A stretch of DNA of 64,000 nt from Rhizophagus irregularis. Taxonomy: Eukaryota > Glomeromycota > Glomeromycetes > Glomerales > Glomeraceae. This document shows, in pieces, positions 1-10,560 of the stretch. How positions within the stretch are numbered: position 1 is the first letter of the stretch; every line of letters starts with the position of its first letter. The stretch covers positions 1,827,001 to 1,891,000 of the forward strand of contig NC_089446.1 of the NCBI RefSeq assembly GCF_026210795.1. The letters are read 5' to 3'. The notes beneath the pieces were generated by a model. The model was not told where the DNA came from. It was given only the letters and a program-made list of their open reading frames with translations, and made no database searches. A program made the translations under genes and the position numbers.

Positions 1-1020
1 TCCACCTACTTCTCCTGGCATACCGGATTTCACCTGTCATCTCGTGGGTTCATTGATCTTGGTGATTGAGGCAAAAAGAAAGCATGTTTTAGAAGACATG
101 GGTGAACAGACATTTCCCGAGTTTTATAATACGAGTAAGGGCAAGGATGTAATTCAACAAATCTATAATTATATGTGAGAAAATGAACTTAGATACGGTA
201 TTCTTACCACCTATGATAATCACTGGTTTCTATGCCAAGAACACACGAAGCTCCCTAGATCCAAAAACCCTTCCACTACAATCCGAATCTCCATGGAGTT
301 CTCAAGGCATATGCTTATCTAACTCGACAGGCGAAAGAGAATCCCAACTCTCCTAAACCTCAAGTACTAGTGCCGGCTCAAGGGGATAATAATTCACGTA
401 CTCTTCGATCAAACTCAAAATCATCATCCAGCTCTTCATTAACTAATCAGGCTTCCAGCACCTTTTCGAATCAACAATCATCTTCTAACGTCCAAGTAAA
501 CCAGCAAAAGTTTAGCTTTCAAGTTTAAGAGCATACTAGGTGAAGGACGAAGTGGAAAAACGCTCCTATGCGAATTTTGTGGCGAAATGATTGCTTTGAA
601 GAGTGTAGACTTATTGAAGGCTCCATCGTATGTCCTGGAAGAAATGCAAAAAGAAGTCGAGATTTATAAAGATCTAGCTGATATTCAAGGCAAGTATATC
701 CCAAAGCTGGTCTGTTATGGATATTATGGAGGAGGCATGAGCTTCGTTATCGGCTTAACCATTGTTGGTAGTATGTTGAGCGACAAAAAAATAACGGAAC
801 AGCAAAAGACAAGGGCTATTAAAGGGATTGGAAGCAATCCACAAACATGGCATCCTCCATAATGATATTCGGGAGGAAAATATCTTAATTAACGATAAAG
901 GTGCCCTATACCTGATTGACTTCGGGATGGCAAGCCGGGAGGATACAAAAAAGAAGAGAAAGCTTTTGACGAGGAACAGCTCAAATTATCTCAATTGCTA
1001 GATGGATATATTGTGTAAGA
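1..1020 (+). pseudogene. Crinkler-like PD-(D/E)XK nuclease plus protein kinase, fossil
   Basis: Two domain remnants lie in the same order. The first has a PDF triplet near 23-31 and an EAK triplet at 68-76, the spacing of a PD-(D/E)XK nuclease core; downstream text reads like the YGILTTYDNHWF segment that follows this core in fungal Crinkler-type proteins. The second is a protein kinase remnant with an HNDIREEN catalytic loop at 858-881 and a DFG triplet at 918-926. A nuclease-like domain joined to a kinase is the usual body of many Crinkler (CRN) effectors in Rhizophagus and oomycetes. The window starts inside the gene, so the N-terminal header is not seen. The frame is broken about two or three times. 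The domain identification is by motif only. Confidence 0.6.
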
Positions 1021-1407
1021 ATTTCTTATTTTACAAATTCCTGTACAACGATTACTTGTAATCCTAGTTTCTTATAATTAATAATCATGTATTTTACAGA
1101 CATTTCGTAAAGAAGGAAGGGCGAATTTCCAAGTCACGTAAATGTCAGGTGGTTAGTTAGACTGTAGGGATATACATTAGACATTTATATAGAAGCGTCA
1201 TGTATCACGGGCAATGTCCCGAACATTTGTATTTATTTTTCGCATGTATTAATAAAATATTTTTTTCTTGGCATTTTTCCGGGACCGCACGGTCTCGGAA
1301 ATCTGGTGACTTTATAACCTATTTCTTTTGGTAAAATGACAGTCTCTATGTATATATATACTAACTAACTTTTGAATATTTCACTTCTTGTATAAAATTT
1401 ATCAATC
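1021..1407. other. Intergenic, with transcript 3'-end-like sequence
   Basis: There is no credible reading frame. A GCATGTATTAATAAAATA motif at 1242-1259 is nearly repeated behind the gene that ends at 3639, and carries an AATAAAA polyadenylation-like signal. A near-palindrome, CCGGGACCG / CGGTCTCGG, lies at about 1279-1299 after CTTGGCATTTTT. A related CTTGGCATTTTCCGAGACA string occurs near 18412, so this is probably a repeat end. Confidence 0.4.
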
Positions 1408-3064
1408 ATGTCATCCGAGCTTGAAGTATTGAAACAGCGTATCGTTGAACTTGAGGCTAAGAATGCCGAGCTTGAGGCAGAAAAAGCTGAACTTTTAAAG
1501 CGATTATGGAGGAGAATACTAGACGCGATGTTAGAGTTGAGGAACTGGAGCAAAAAAATAAGGAGCTTGAGATCAGACTTGCGATAGTGGAACAGGCTTC
1601 CTTACCAGTGAAAGAGCAGTTGTATAATGATAATCCTTCTGACAATAGTACATCTAACTTTAATTCAGTTGCGGAGTATCATGAGAAACCATTGGTGGAT
1701 GTGGAAACAGATAATTCCTTTCCTGAAGAGGTTTGCTATAATAAGCAAGAATTGGTGGCAACAGTACCTGCCAACTCTGCGAAGCGCCTTAATGGCACAT
1801 CGTTGGAAGAAAGATATGAATAGTTTCTTTGCTTGAGGCTCATAAGAAAATCGTTAGTAGTGAAATAAAGCAACGCAATAAGGAGAAGAAATTTTTACGT
1901 AAATTGGCTAACCAGGACAGCATCTCCGATACTGCTTATGTATCAGAAACTGTGGTGGTTGCTCCTCAATTGGTCATTGCAGATACCTCTCAGGAAGAAA
2001 TTCCCACGGTGGATTCGAAAGTGACGCACGATATACAGTAAAAGTAGTTAACAGGTATCCTGAAAATTCATATGAGGATGCGCATCGGATGAGTTTAGAA
2101 ATTTCGGAAGAGTTCAAAAAAACCGTTCCTCGAGGGGAACGATCAGAGTCATGTGTCTTCAGTTAAGCCAGATCTCGAAGTATCCATGGAGCAAGATGAT
2201 GAGCAGGAATCGCTAGATAAAAATCAAATCATAGAACAGGGTCTAATACAAGAGCTAAAGGCATCTTTCGACACCTGTTCACCCATATCCAGTGATGACA
2301 ATATCAGCTCTACCAATACTAATTCCTCTTGCAATGGATCAGAGAATATGATTTCAGGTTCTGCCCAACACTTGTCCTATCTATTCGATATAGCAATAAA
2401 GTCTGGTCAGCAGGAAATCTTAGACTGGTATAATTATTCACTTGAATTCGAGAGCAGGGTAGATGCTCTTACTGCTGATGGTAGAATCAAAGATAAAACG
2501 GCAAGATCAAAGATTTACAAGGAAATGAAACCATTTCTCCCTGCTAAAATCACACAAGATAACTTGCGCAAGAAAACTCTTAGGGCTAGAAAACACCTCA
2601 CGTTATTTGGAAAAAATGGAGTTGGGATAGACAAAATCAAGTTGGTCTCATATAGCGCAACTGAGATTTCGAAACTAACTAATGCACAAATCCAAAATGT
2701 CATAGATCAAGTAAAAAAATATATTAGTGATCATCAGTGTCATGTGACTTTGAAAACCGTTCCCTTGAGGAACGATCAGATTAAGGATGAGATGAGTACA
2801 TTGGCAAGTGTATCATCTGCATCCCAATCTAAGCCCGATCATTCCTATTTTCGCAACAAGATATTGGATCAATATCCTAATCTATATAGAGAATGTAGTA
2901 TTGAAAATTTAGACTATTATGGGATTACTGATGAGACAACATGCGGGGACTACATCTGCCCATTATGCAAATTAGGTCATGATGATGAAGAAATAGAAGG
3001 TACGTATAATACCGGATCTTACTTTATTAAATGTGAACAGCGTGAAATTGAGATAGTTGCATAG
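1408..3064 (+). pseudogene. IVA-ending coiled-coil family protein, interrupted
   Basis: This belongs to a large Rhizophagus-type family whose biochemical role I do not know. The ATG at 1408 opens a heptad-rich coiled coil (LKQRIVELEAKNAELEAEKAELL written in pieces). The reading then moves frame near 1500, runs 1506-1823, meets a TAG at 1821, continues as 1829-2041 (basic KQRNKEKKFLR segment), and ends in a clean long frame 2153-3064. That last part holds the hallmark IKDKTARSKIYKEMKPFLP segment (about 2485-2540), LTLFGKNGVGIDKIK, and a C-terminal CPLC...H...EGTY...IKCEQREIEIVA tail. The N-terminal half needs at least two frame changes; the last 300 codons are whole. It could instead be a live gene with sequencing indels. 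Confidence 0.6.
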
Positions 3065-3156
3065 TCTGATCCCTCTGGGATCGTCTGGGAATTTTAATCT
3101 TTTTTTTTCGAATGAATAGGTCTATATGAGAAAAGGGATTTAAATTGTTTGCAGTC

Positions 3157-3167
3157 ATATAAAAAGG
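3157..3167 (+). promoter_or_regulatory. TATA box before the short IVA-ending gene
   Basis: ATATAAAAAGG lies only a few bases before the ATG at 3171. The same box, TTATATAAAAAGG, occurs at 4002-4014. It is close to the start codon, so the true start may be further downstream or the leader very short. Confidence 0.4.
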
Positions 3168-3170
3168 AAA

Positions 3171-3639
3171 ATGACTGAGTTAATAAAATACTAACCCCGA
3201 ATATCTAGACTGGCATGCCAAATTAAGTGGATTACCAAGCGTTTTGACAGATAAGATTCGTTCCAAATTATACAAAAGATATAAAAAACAAACTGGAAAT
3301 GAGCCATGGCAACTAACAGAAGTACATGAATCAAAACAGAGTGAAGTTATAAATTCGAAGCCAGAAAAAGGGCCTATAACTTTTGAAGTCAGACCCGATC
3401 CAGAATTAATTATCAAATCCGTCTTAGAGCACTTCCCATACTTGAAATTCCGAAATAGTTTTAGAGGGATTGATAATTATAATTTTGCATCACCTCAGCC
3501 GTGGAGCTCACCATGTCCTATTTGCGATGGAAAACATGGAAATTATGGATTACATGGCGAATGGTATAAAAATGGAACAGAATATTGTCTTACTTGCTTC
3601 ACTTCAAGCAATAAATTCAAATTCGCAATTGTAGCATAG
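3171..3639 (+). pseudogene. Short IVA-ending family protein, one frame change
   Basis: A second, shorter member of the family at 1408-3064. The ATG at 3171 reads MTELIK and then shifts by one base in a run near 3184-3190. The rest is open from 3187 to the stop at 3637-3639: EYLDWHAKLSGLPSVLTDK, a basic KLYKRYKKQ stretch, then a C-terminal CPICDGKHGNYGLHGEWY...CLTC finger-like module and the terminal FAIVA. The C-terminal layout (CPxC, H, EG/GEWY, final IVA) matches the larger neighbour. The two genes also share sequence after their stop codons. It is broken by one small indel, or intact with an assembly error at that point. Confidence 0.6.
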
Positions 3640-4570
3640 AAACATCATCATTTACAACCAGTTAGTAACATGTATTTATTTTTTTATTGCTCGCATGTAT
3701 TAATAAAATACTTTCTTTACACTTTTCACCTGATTTAAATAAGTAGTAATGTCAGAGACTGCTAACCACCAGTTTATGATCTCAAACCTTTAAAAGTTTT
3801 CTTGGGACTGTTATGCCAATTTTGACTGTGCCCTTGTCCAGGTTTCCAGTATATACCTAATATATGGATTAATGTTAACTGTTAATGATTAAACTGGTGT
3901 CCCCTTGTTAATAGGTAGCATCTATTATGAATTTAAGGAGGCGAATTGATTTGATTCTTGTGATGTGGTCATATTAAATCAATCCTTAGGCACATTGCAA
4001 ATTATATAAAAAGGTGAGGCCTTAGTAAACCTTTTTATTCACCTTGCGCAAGTAAAATAAAAATTGATCGAAACTAATCAAAGCAATCTAAATATACCAT
4101 TATTTAATATACTAATATTTGCTCTTAAACTGTGTATATTTCGGCTTGCAGAACTTAATCCTTTATGTGGTCCGTGTGGGAGTGATATAGATAGACAAAA
4201 ATTCCGACCCACTTCTTACATATATGTTCGAAACCGGTGAAAAATCAAATCATGTGTGCGTTCCATTTTGGAACGGAGATTTTGTAATCTAAAATTTACA
4301 GTATATTGGTAAGACTATATTATCTATATTATCCGAAAGAAATGAGCGGACAGACATATAGCTGGGATAGATTATTTCGTATTCTGGTTCATATGATTCA
4401 ACGGTTTGGCAAAGATTCATATACTGTATTTGCCATTTTAGGACCTAATTCTCCACGTGACTAAGCCGGTAATCAGACAATCATGTGTAACATCAGTTCT
4501 TTTATATATCTGATATCTTCACGCGTCGCGTTTAAAGGTCAATTTACTTATTGATGCTTAATCTTCCTTT
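3640..4570. other. Intergenic with two TATA-like boxes
   Basis: After the stop lies a copy of the shared 3' end (CGCATGTATTAATAAAATAC, about 3692-3711). TTATATAAAAAGG at 4002-4014 is a strong TATA box but I see no frame behind it. TTTTATATATCTG at about 4499-4511 is better placed for the gene starting at 4571. Nothing else was recognised. Confidence 0.35.
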
Positions 4571-6176
4571 ATGGCTAAAAAAAACAAACGACTTTCTACT
4601 TGGTTACGCTCCGGCGTTATTGAACAAAACACTAAAGATACTTTAAAGTCAACCCTAGACAAGCTACATAGCATCTGCCCGTTAAAGATTTCTCGATCTT
4701 CGTTACGTGACTCATTACATGATAATTTGTACCATGATGAAGCCTTCCGTCAAAATCCAGCTCATACAAAAATATTTAATTGGTTTGAGGCATCCTCTCA
4801 AAAGGCTAGGTCAGCTATATTCGTCTGTTGTTGGGCAACAAGATTCAAGTAGTGCGATTATCAACAATTACAACAATAATGGTAACAAACGTACTCGTGA
4901 TGTCTCTCCGCCAGTAAAGCAAGCATTCTCTTTTACTGCTAGCGAGCAAGGAGCGATAGTTGAACCGCTTCTTAATTTAGTTGAGAAAGCGATTTATAAA
5001 TTTCTTGTTGAAAGTGAAGGTTTTATTCCTCTCGATGTGGTGAAATCCTTCTGTGCCAAACAACACCCTCCTATTAGTACTGACTTTGGGAACGCCGATT
5101 TGCTATGTATGATAAATTTTATTATAGAGAATATAAAGCTTTTTTTGAAACCAAAAAAGCCGTTATTTCATGGTCGATATAAAGCAAATCCCACTGAGTT
5201 ATTGAGCAATTTTAAGAAAAATGTGCGTAACAAAATGGCGCACGGAATTGTCGTTGACGAAAAAGGTCGATGGAGCGATCACGAACTTCAGCACGTCTCT
5301 GTTCTAGCTTGTGAGGTTGTAATTTGTCTTGGTAAGTTTTTCTTGAGAATAACTTGACTTCATCTAAAAACATAAACTGAGCTTTTTATATTTGACGTTA
5401 GGTGGAGACTACAAAGAAGTATCGTCCAACAAAGAAAATATTGATAACGAAGTAGTGCAACGATGGATCAATAAAGCCGATAAAGAACACTCTCACCCAC
5501 CACAAAAAAGGAAACTTGACGATACAAATTTGGGAAAGATTACAGAATTCGTTCTTTATATTCTCGAGGAAACTGAGGAGATAGAGAAGGGGGATAAGCG
5601 GAAGATTCTAAGATTGGCATTGAATGAAGACAAATATCTAATAAAGCTCTGGAGAGCAATCAGAACAGAAGAAAAACAAGTACAAATTTGTAAATTTATC
5701 CAATCTGCGAATTTGATGTTTGACGTCGTAAGTATTTGATAATTTTTCTTGTATAATAAATTCATATTGTAAGCTAACTAAGCTAACTGTTTTATCTACA
5801 GAACTTGAAATCAAAAACTCAGGTATATTTATATAAATGGGAATGTGGTATGTGGAATAAGTTCTCGCGTAGTCACGTCCAAAGTCGGCGTGGGGGCGCA
5901 ACTTATTCGGTGAGCAATTCAGTTTGCTCAACGGGTAGGTTTAAATCGACATTGACTGAGAGATTATATTGTGGTTTCTCAGTTTCTGTTGGACTCGTTG
6001 GCTTAACTGAGGATAAACGAAGCTACTTATTTTGTATACTACTGTACCTGCAAACCTTTTTGCTGATTTATGTTAGCATTTCTAACCATTTTTATAACTT
6101 CACTTTTCAGGATGTGAACGCTAAACAGCCTTTCGAAACGATGAATCTGCTAATGCTAAATTCACCCAATAACTAA
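4571..6176 (+). CDS. HEPN-like multi-exon protein
   Basis: The ATG at 4571 opens MAKKNKRLSTWLRSGV. The frame shifts by one near 4800 (SSQK...), then runs without a break to 5331. The introns are clear: 5332-5401 (GTAAGT...GTTAG) and 5728-5801 (GTAAGT...ACAG). A third, 5823-6110 (GTATAT...TTCAG), is a multiple of three and open, so retention also gives a protein. If it is removed, exon 3 is only 21 bp and exon 4 is 6111-6176 (DVNAKQPFETM...). Near the end of exon 1, KNVRNKMAHGIV carries an R-x4-H motif (R at 5226, H at 5241) inside a helical, all-alpha looking region: the catalytic signature of HEPN RNases and related folds. The acidic helical tail (EETEEIEKGDKRK) is not recognised. It may be a live gene if the shift at 4800 is an error. 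Confidence 0.55.
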
Positions 6177-6643
6177 TTATTACATTGATGCCAAATAGTT
6201 TACTTTTAGTTCGAAACATTTTATTATTAATAAGATCGAGTCATTTTTTTTACTTGTAATGGAATAGGAAAAATTATATCACAACATATTTTTAGCATTG
6301 AAATAAACTGCTTCATTATTTTATTATTTTGCACGAAATATCAATACCCACATATGATCAAGGTTCTTTTAATATTAATAAACTTGAAGTGAGTTAGGTC
6401 ATGTATTTTATTTGCAGTATCAATGAAAATTCGGCATAGAATGGTTTTTTATTGTGCGTGTAGGTGTGCATTGAAAAAATATAAATGCCGGTTTCGTGTG
6501 CATAATAACGTTTACACATTTTTGATCGAAAGTGTTTTATACAACCTTTTCGTATTAGCGAGGATAAGACTTAACGATTAGTATTTATCCATTCATCCAA
6601 CGCATAAAAACATTTTCAGCGACATCTATTTCAAATTTAAGAG
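6177..6643. other. Intergenic, A+T-rich
   Basis: There are several TTTTATTATT/AATAAA tracts that could end the transcript of the gene before it. No frame or repeat was recognised. ATAAAAACATTTTCAG just before 6620 looks like a leader with a possible acceptor. Confidence 0.3.
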
Positions 6644-7068
6644 ATGATGATATCAAATATGTTACATCTCAAGTTAAGAATACTAGATAAAGTTAGCCGG
6701 AAGGCGTTTTGCAGTTCGAAACATGGGCAAGGTTTTTTTTCGGCCTTAATTTCAGCTGGGGATTACGAAGATGTGTATTTTGTGAATTTGATTATGATTC
6801 CACATCTCAGTCAGTGAAAGAACTGAATGAAGAGGTTGCTTCGCAATCAGATAAGGTAGATGATGATAGTGGCTGTAGTCACGACAATTATTCTGAAGAA
6901 GAGATGTCAGATGAATCGGACTTGTATAATGATGACGGATATAATGGTTACGATGGATATAATGAATATGGTGAACATGATAGAGGTTATTATTATCGCG
7001 ATGGAAGATGCGAAAGAAAAACTTCCCCAATGATGAGTCCTATTATCTCTCCGGTAACCGCCTGCTGA
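6644..7068 (+). pseudogene. Small acidic, Tyr/Gly/Asp-rich protein, frame change
   Basis: The ATG at 6644 reads MMISNMLHLKLRILDKVSR and on to GDYEDVYFV. The continuation is in the next frame (from about 6785), giving an acidic stretch (SDKVDDDSGC, YSEEEMSDESD) and a low-complexity run DGYNGYDGYNEYG before the stop at 7066. No family was recognised. The join is a one-base change around a T-rich stretch, the same kind of break as in the neighbouring genes. Confidence 0.4.
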
Positions 7069-8509
7069 AAGCGCTAAAAGCAGGTGAATTAATTGGGCGA
7101 ATCAATTACTTGCACTGACTGAATTATGCGAATTCGTATATTTCTTTTTTCGAATCACGTGGGTGGCTTAGATTTCGTGCACAGTAAAACGTCATTTATT
7201 CTTCTCCGCAGTAATACGTCACTGGTTCACAACCGCAGAATATTCTATGCGCAGTAGTACGTCACCAGCAACTGCAGTCGTTATTTTTAGAGGATCTTAT
7301 TAATAAACCCAATATTTTTGTGTTGCTATAGTGATGAACTTTCCCCAGCGCCAAGCCGAAAGAAGTTCTGGTATGTTCTATCTCACTCATTACGCAGTTC
7401 TGAATTACTAATAAAAAATAACACATCCTGATTTACATGCTGATCGTAAGACAGGGCGTCGTTTAACTTGTGTTTCGCAAATCATGATTATAGAACGAAT
7501 TGAATATGGAAATCGGCATGATCTCCGCTGATAAATGGTAGATTTTTATTACCTTACTAGCATTACTTAACATTAGCGCATTCAAATTACGTGTATAGGC
7601 TAATAGCATATTAATCCGTTTTTGAATAGGAATTAGTGGTACGTATTCCAACATGTGCGATTCGTCATCTACAGATCTCGATCCATGATATTCTTTTTTT
7701 GTGATTACAATTGAAATAGGGGCGGGCTGTGAACTCAACCCACGTGTTGCAGAAGATCTTATTAATTTGGCAAGAATTTACCGTTTATTTCTAAGATTTG
7801 ATTTTGGTTATCTGCAAAATGCACAGTAAGTACGTCACTTCCTGTGGGTTAGATCAATGAATAATTAATCCGTCAACTTATTTCTGGAAAGTTCTGGTAT
7901 GATACATATATTACGAATCTTTGAATTGGTGTCCCTGTTGTTAGAATGGGACAAGAATGGAAATTGCACCTTTTAATCTACCGATTTACAGATCTAGATC
8001 CTATAAAATGTAAGGGGGATGCCTCTGGCCACATTCTATATAATAAAACAAATTTCCATTTACGGTCATTAGTAGATTTGTATGGAGCACGAATAGGGGC
8101 CACCTTTTTTTTTCTCATTAATTCGAAAAAAGAAATACTAGCGGGGTAAGCCCACCCGCAAATCGAAAGCAATAAACAGAAAATTCCTTGGTACTTTATT
8201 AGTATTCATAATGCCGATTTCACACTGTTAACGTGTCATGCATTGTTATTTCAACAATCAGGTATCTACGAGCGACGTAATTATGAAAAATGTAGTTATG
8301 ACAAATACACATAATAATTAATAAAGCAACATAATTTTTATTAAATCAGGTTAAATTCTCTTTTCACGCGTAGTAAGCATACAGTATAAAATAAACCTTT
8401 CTCCCAGTGCATTTACGCAAGATAACTATTGCTATTAAAAAAAGCAAACGATATTATCTAAAAAACTTGATCCACCAATAAAATCTCAATAAAATTACTA
8501 CGCCTAATC
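7069..8509. other. No certain gene; two similar exon-border-like stretches
   Basis: AGAAGTTCTGGTATGTTC (about 7360-7378) and GAAAGTTCTGGTATGATA (about 7886-7904) each look like an exon end followed by a GTATG donor, and each sits downstream of ACGTCA boxes. A short frame ATG 7335 to the donor, and another from 7946 to 8149, are possible exons but have no family match. The TATA-like CAGTATAAAATAAAC at about 8380-8394 would serve the gene at 8510. Confidence 0.3.
7181..7265. promoter_or_regulatory. Cluster of ACGTCA (CRE-like) boxes
   Basis: Three boxes with a shared context: ACAGTAAAACGTCAT (7181-7195), CGCAGTAATACGTCAC (7207-7222) and GCGCAGTAGTACGTCAC (about 7249-7265). A fourth, GCACAGTAAGTACGTCAC, is at 7821-7838. 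TGACGT/ACGTCA is the core bound by bZIP factors of the CREB/ATF type. The extended CGCAGTA-TACGTCAC context is repeated too, so it may be one duplicated promoter module. The target gene is unclear. Confidence 0.4.
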
Positions 8510-9321
8510 ATGTCCAGTTTGTCAGTGTTATTCATGGAGATCACCACCATATGGTCAAATATCAAACAGAAAGTCTCTGATGAACTCTATGCACGTGCCA
8601 TCGAAATTGTCAATTATCTTGATACACCGGAAATAGAAAAGACCTTTACTGAATTTGACGATAAGCTCACCGCAAAAGTTGACATAAGTATTTCCAATTT
8701 TAAATCCATATTCATTGCGGAAATCAGTAAAATTTATGCTGAAATCGATGGTAAACTTACTGCAGAAGTTGAAAAGATCAAGGCAACTTTACTAGGGAGG
8801 CACAGAAAATTTTTTCAATGGTCAATAACATAACTACGAAAGTTAATAATATCGAAAAAGCCTGCCGTAATGAATTTAGCAGAATTAATGTTGTTATCGA
8901 AAATCTCCAAAATGAAACAAATCAACATTACGCAGTAGTTTAAAGATCCGATTTTGACCAACAAAGTGTGTCCAATGAATCTGAAGCTAATTCGACCAAT
9001 GAATCTGAAACTAATTCGTGAGACTCTTCAACTAATTCGTCTCCAAGCTCTTCTTCTGGAAGTTCCAATTTATCTGGAATTTTTGATATTACTGGAGACA
9101 TTAAAATTCGCTTTAAACAACACTTTGATCGACTTATGAAGGCGAGGAATTATACTTTTGATGAGATGTATTACTCGGTAGCGGTAGATATTCGTAGTCT
9201 TGGAGGGAGTATTAAAATCTCAACAGTGAAAAATTTTTATAGTGGTGTTGGTCGCAGTACAGTTAGTACTGTTAATCAGATAAACGCATGGGTAGCTAGT
9301 TTTAATAATAATGCAGAGTAG
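8510..9321 (+). pseudogene. Coiled-coil plus Ser-rich linker plus small HTH-like domain, interrupted
   Basis: The ATG at 8510 gives about 95 residues of helical, repetitive sequence (EFDDKLTAKVDISISNF, EIDGKLTAEVEKIK). Near 8790 the frame moves by one. From there the new frame is continuous to the TAG at 9319-9321, except for a TAA at 8941 and a TGA at 9019. After these come a Ser/Asn linker (SSTNSSPSSSSGSSNL) and a C-terminal domain with GDIKIRFKQHFDRLMKARNY, then VDIRSLGGSIKISTVKNFYS and STVSTVNQINAWV. The last part resembles a small helix-turn-helix domain that recurs in Rhizophagus proteins. Function is unknown. With one shift and two stops this is most likely a pseudogene. Confidence 0.5.
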
Positions 9322-9693
9322 CGGGGAAGGAACTGCCATTATATGGGTTGGGGCTCGGCAGGCATTTATGCTTTATTCCTCCCTTGAAACAACCTGCTAC
9401 TCTATTATTTTTACTTTCATTTTTACTTAGCCGGCTGGCTCTTTCTCACATATTACTTTACAAAAATATAATAAAGATTGTACTTTGAGTTTTTTAAATA
9501 TGTTTCATGTTTTATGCTTTAGCGCCTTCGGTCAAGTGATATTGATATTTATTTTTTTTATTAATTACATTTGCTTTCGTATTCTACTGCATCGCACTTA
9601 CAGTCATGAAAAAATACAAAATTTACTAAACTAATATAACAATTTACAGATATAAAAAAATCCCGCTTTAATACAGAATAGCAAACTATAAAA
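9322..9693. other. 3' flanks of two converging genes
   Basis: AATATAATAAAG at about 9467 could end the plus-strand transcript. The minus-strand gene ending at 9694 would terminate in the same stretch. There is no other feature. Confidence 0.3.
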
Positions 9694-10080
9694 TCACTCT
9701 CGATCCGGCTCATTATAATTAATATAAATATTAATCGTTTCAGCGCTCTGAAAAAATGAGGGCGTCACGGGTCTGGAACCAGAAGAAAGTGGTCTTGATA
9801 TAGAGGGTGTTGTTATACGCGATCTATTAGGAGATCGAGGAATTCTTGATGGTTGTCTTCTACTCGGCGTGTTAGGTGATGATGATGGCATTACTGTATT
9901 GGGATGCTGTTGTGCTCCTAGAAATAAATAATAAACATTTTTTAGTGTATCTTTCGTAAAAAAATATCGCAATAAAGGCACAGTGTAAATACCAGGATCC
10001 TTCCAAAATTTGGTTGAAAATTCGGCATAATATTGTTCACCGATAAGGCTCCTTTTTTTTTGGATCCTTCTTTATAAGCC
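9694..10080 (-). pseudogene. 3' part of a SANT-like gene, cut by a transposon
   Basis: On the minus strand the frame reads GEQYYAEFSTKFWKDP, IYTVPLLRYFF, then a Ser/Pro/Arg-rich tail (SSSPNTPSRRQPSRIPRSP) to the stop at 9694. The G-x2-YY-x-EF-x-T-x-FW-x2-P signature is also present in the SANT-like gene inside the neighbouring transposon (RYYREFRTRFWERP near 12565-12606), so this is the C-terminal part of the same class. The 5' side stops at the transposon end (10095). The missing first exon is probably the minus-strand SANT exon at 13812-14028, on the far side of the element. Confidence 0.55.
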
Positions 10081-10136
10081 TTAGTCGTCTACATCATCAG
10101 GAAATTATATAGTGCGAAAAGTTGCGCAAGTTTACA

Positions 10137-10560
10137 CATCATAATATTTCGTAAGCTTCCAGACCCGCCGCAAGTTTGCGTAAGCGTAATATTTCGTAAT
10201 TTTTTAAAATATTTCGAAATATTACGATATGCAAAGCTTTGTAATTTTACGATTTGTAATATTCCGTAATTTTGCGGTTCGCAATATTTCGTAATTTTAC
10301 ATAATATTTCGTAAGTTTTCAGACCCGCCGCAAGTTTGCGTAAGCGTAATATTTTGTAACTTTTTAAAATATTTCGAAATATTACTGTATGCAAGGCTTC
10401 GTAATTTTACGATTCGTAATATTCCGTAATTTTACTGCGTAATACTTCGCAACTTTTTAAAATATTTCGAAATTCTATGATGCGTAATGTTCCATAATTT
10501 GACGATTCGTAATATTCTGTGATTTTACACAACTTAATATTTCGTAATATTTCAAAATAT
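10137..10560. repeat. Left subterminal repeat array of the 3.6 kb element
   Basis: CGTAATATTTCG / CGTAATTTTACG variants alternate with AAAATATTTCGAAATATT palindromes. A unit of about 170 bp beginning TAATATTTCGTAAGCTTCC or the TTTCC variant, with CAGACCCGCCGCAAGTTTG, occurs twice here (about 10140 and 10305) but only once in the copy at 60.1 kb. Confidence 0.6.

Noticed and set aside
7463-7738. Minus-strand 91-codon frame
   Set aside because: It reads fairly protein-like, but no splice or family support was found and the plus-strand promoter boxes point the other way; left unassigned.
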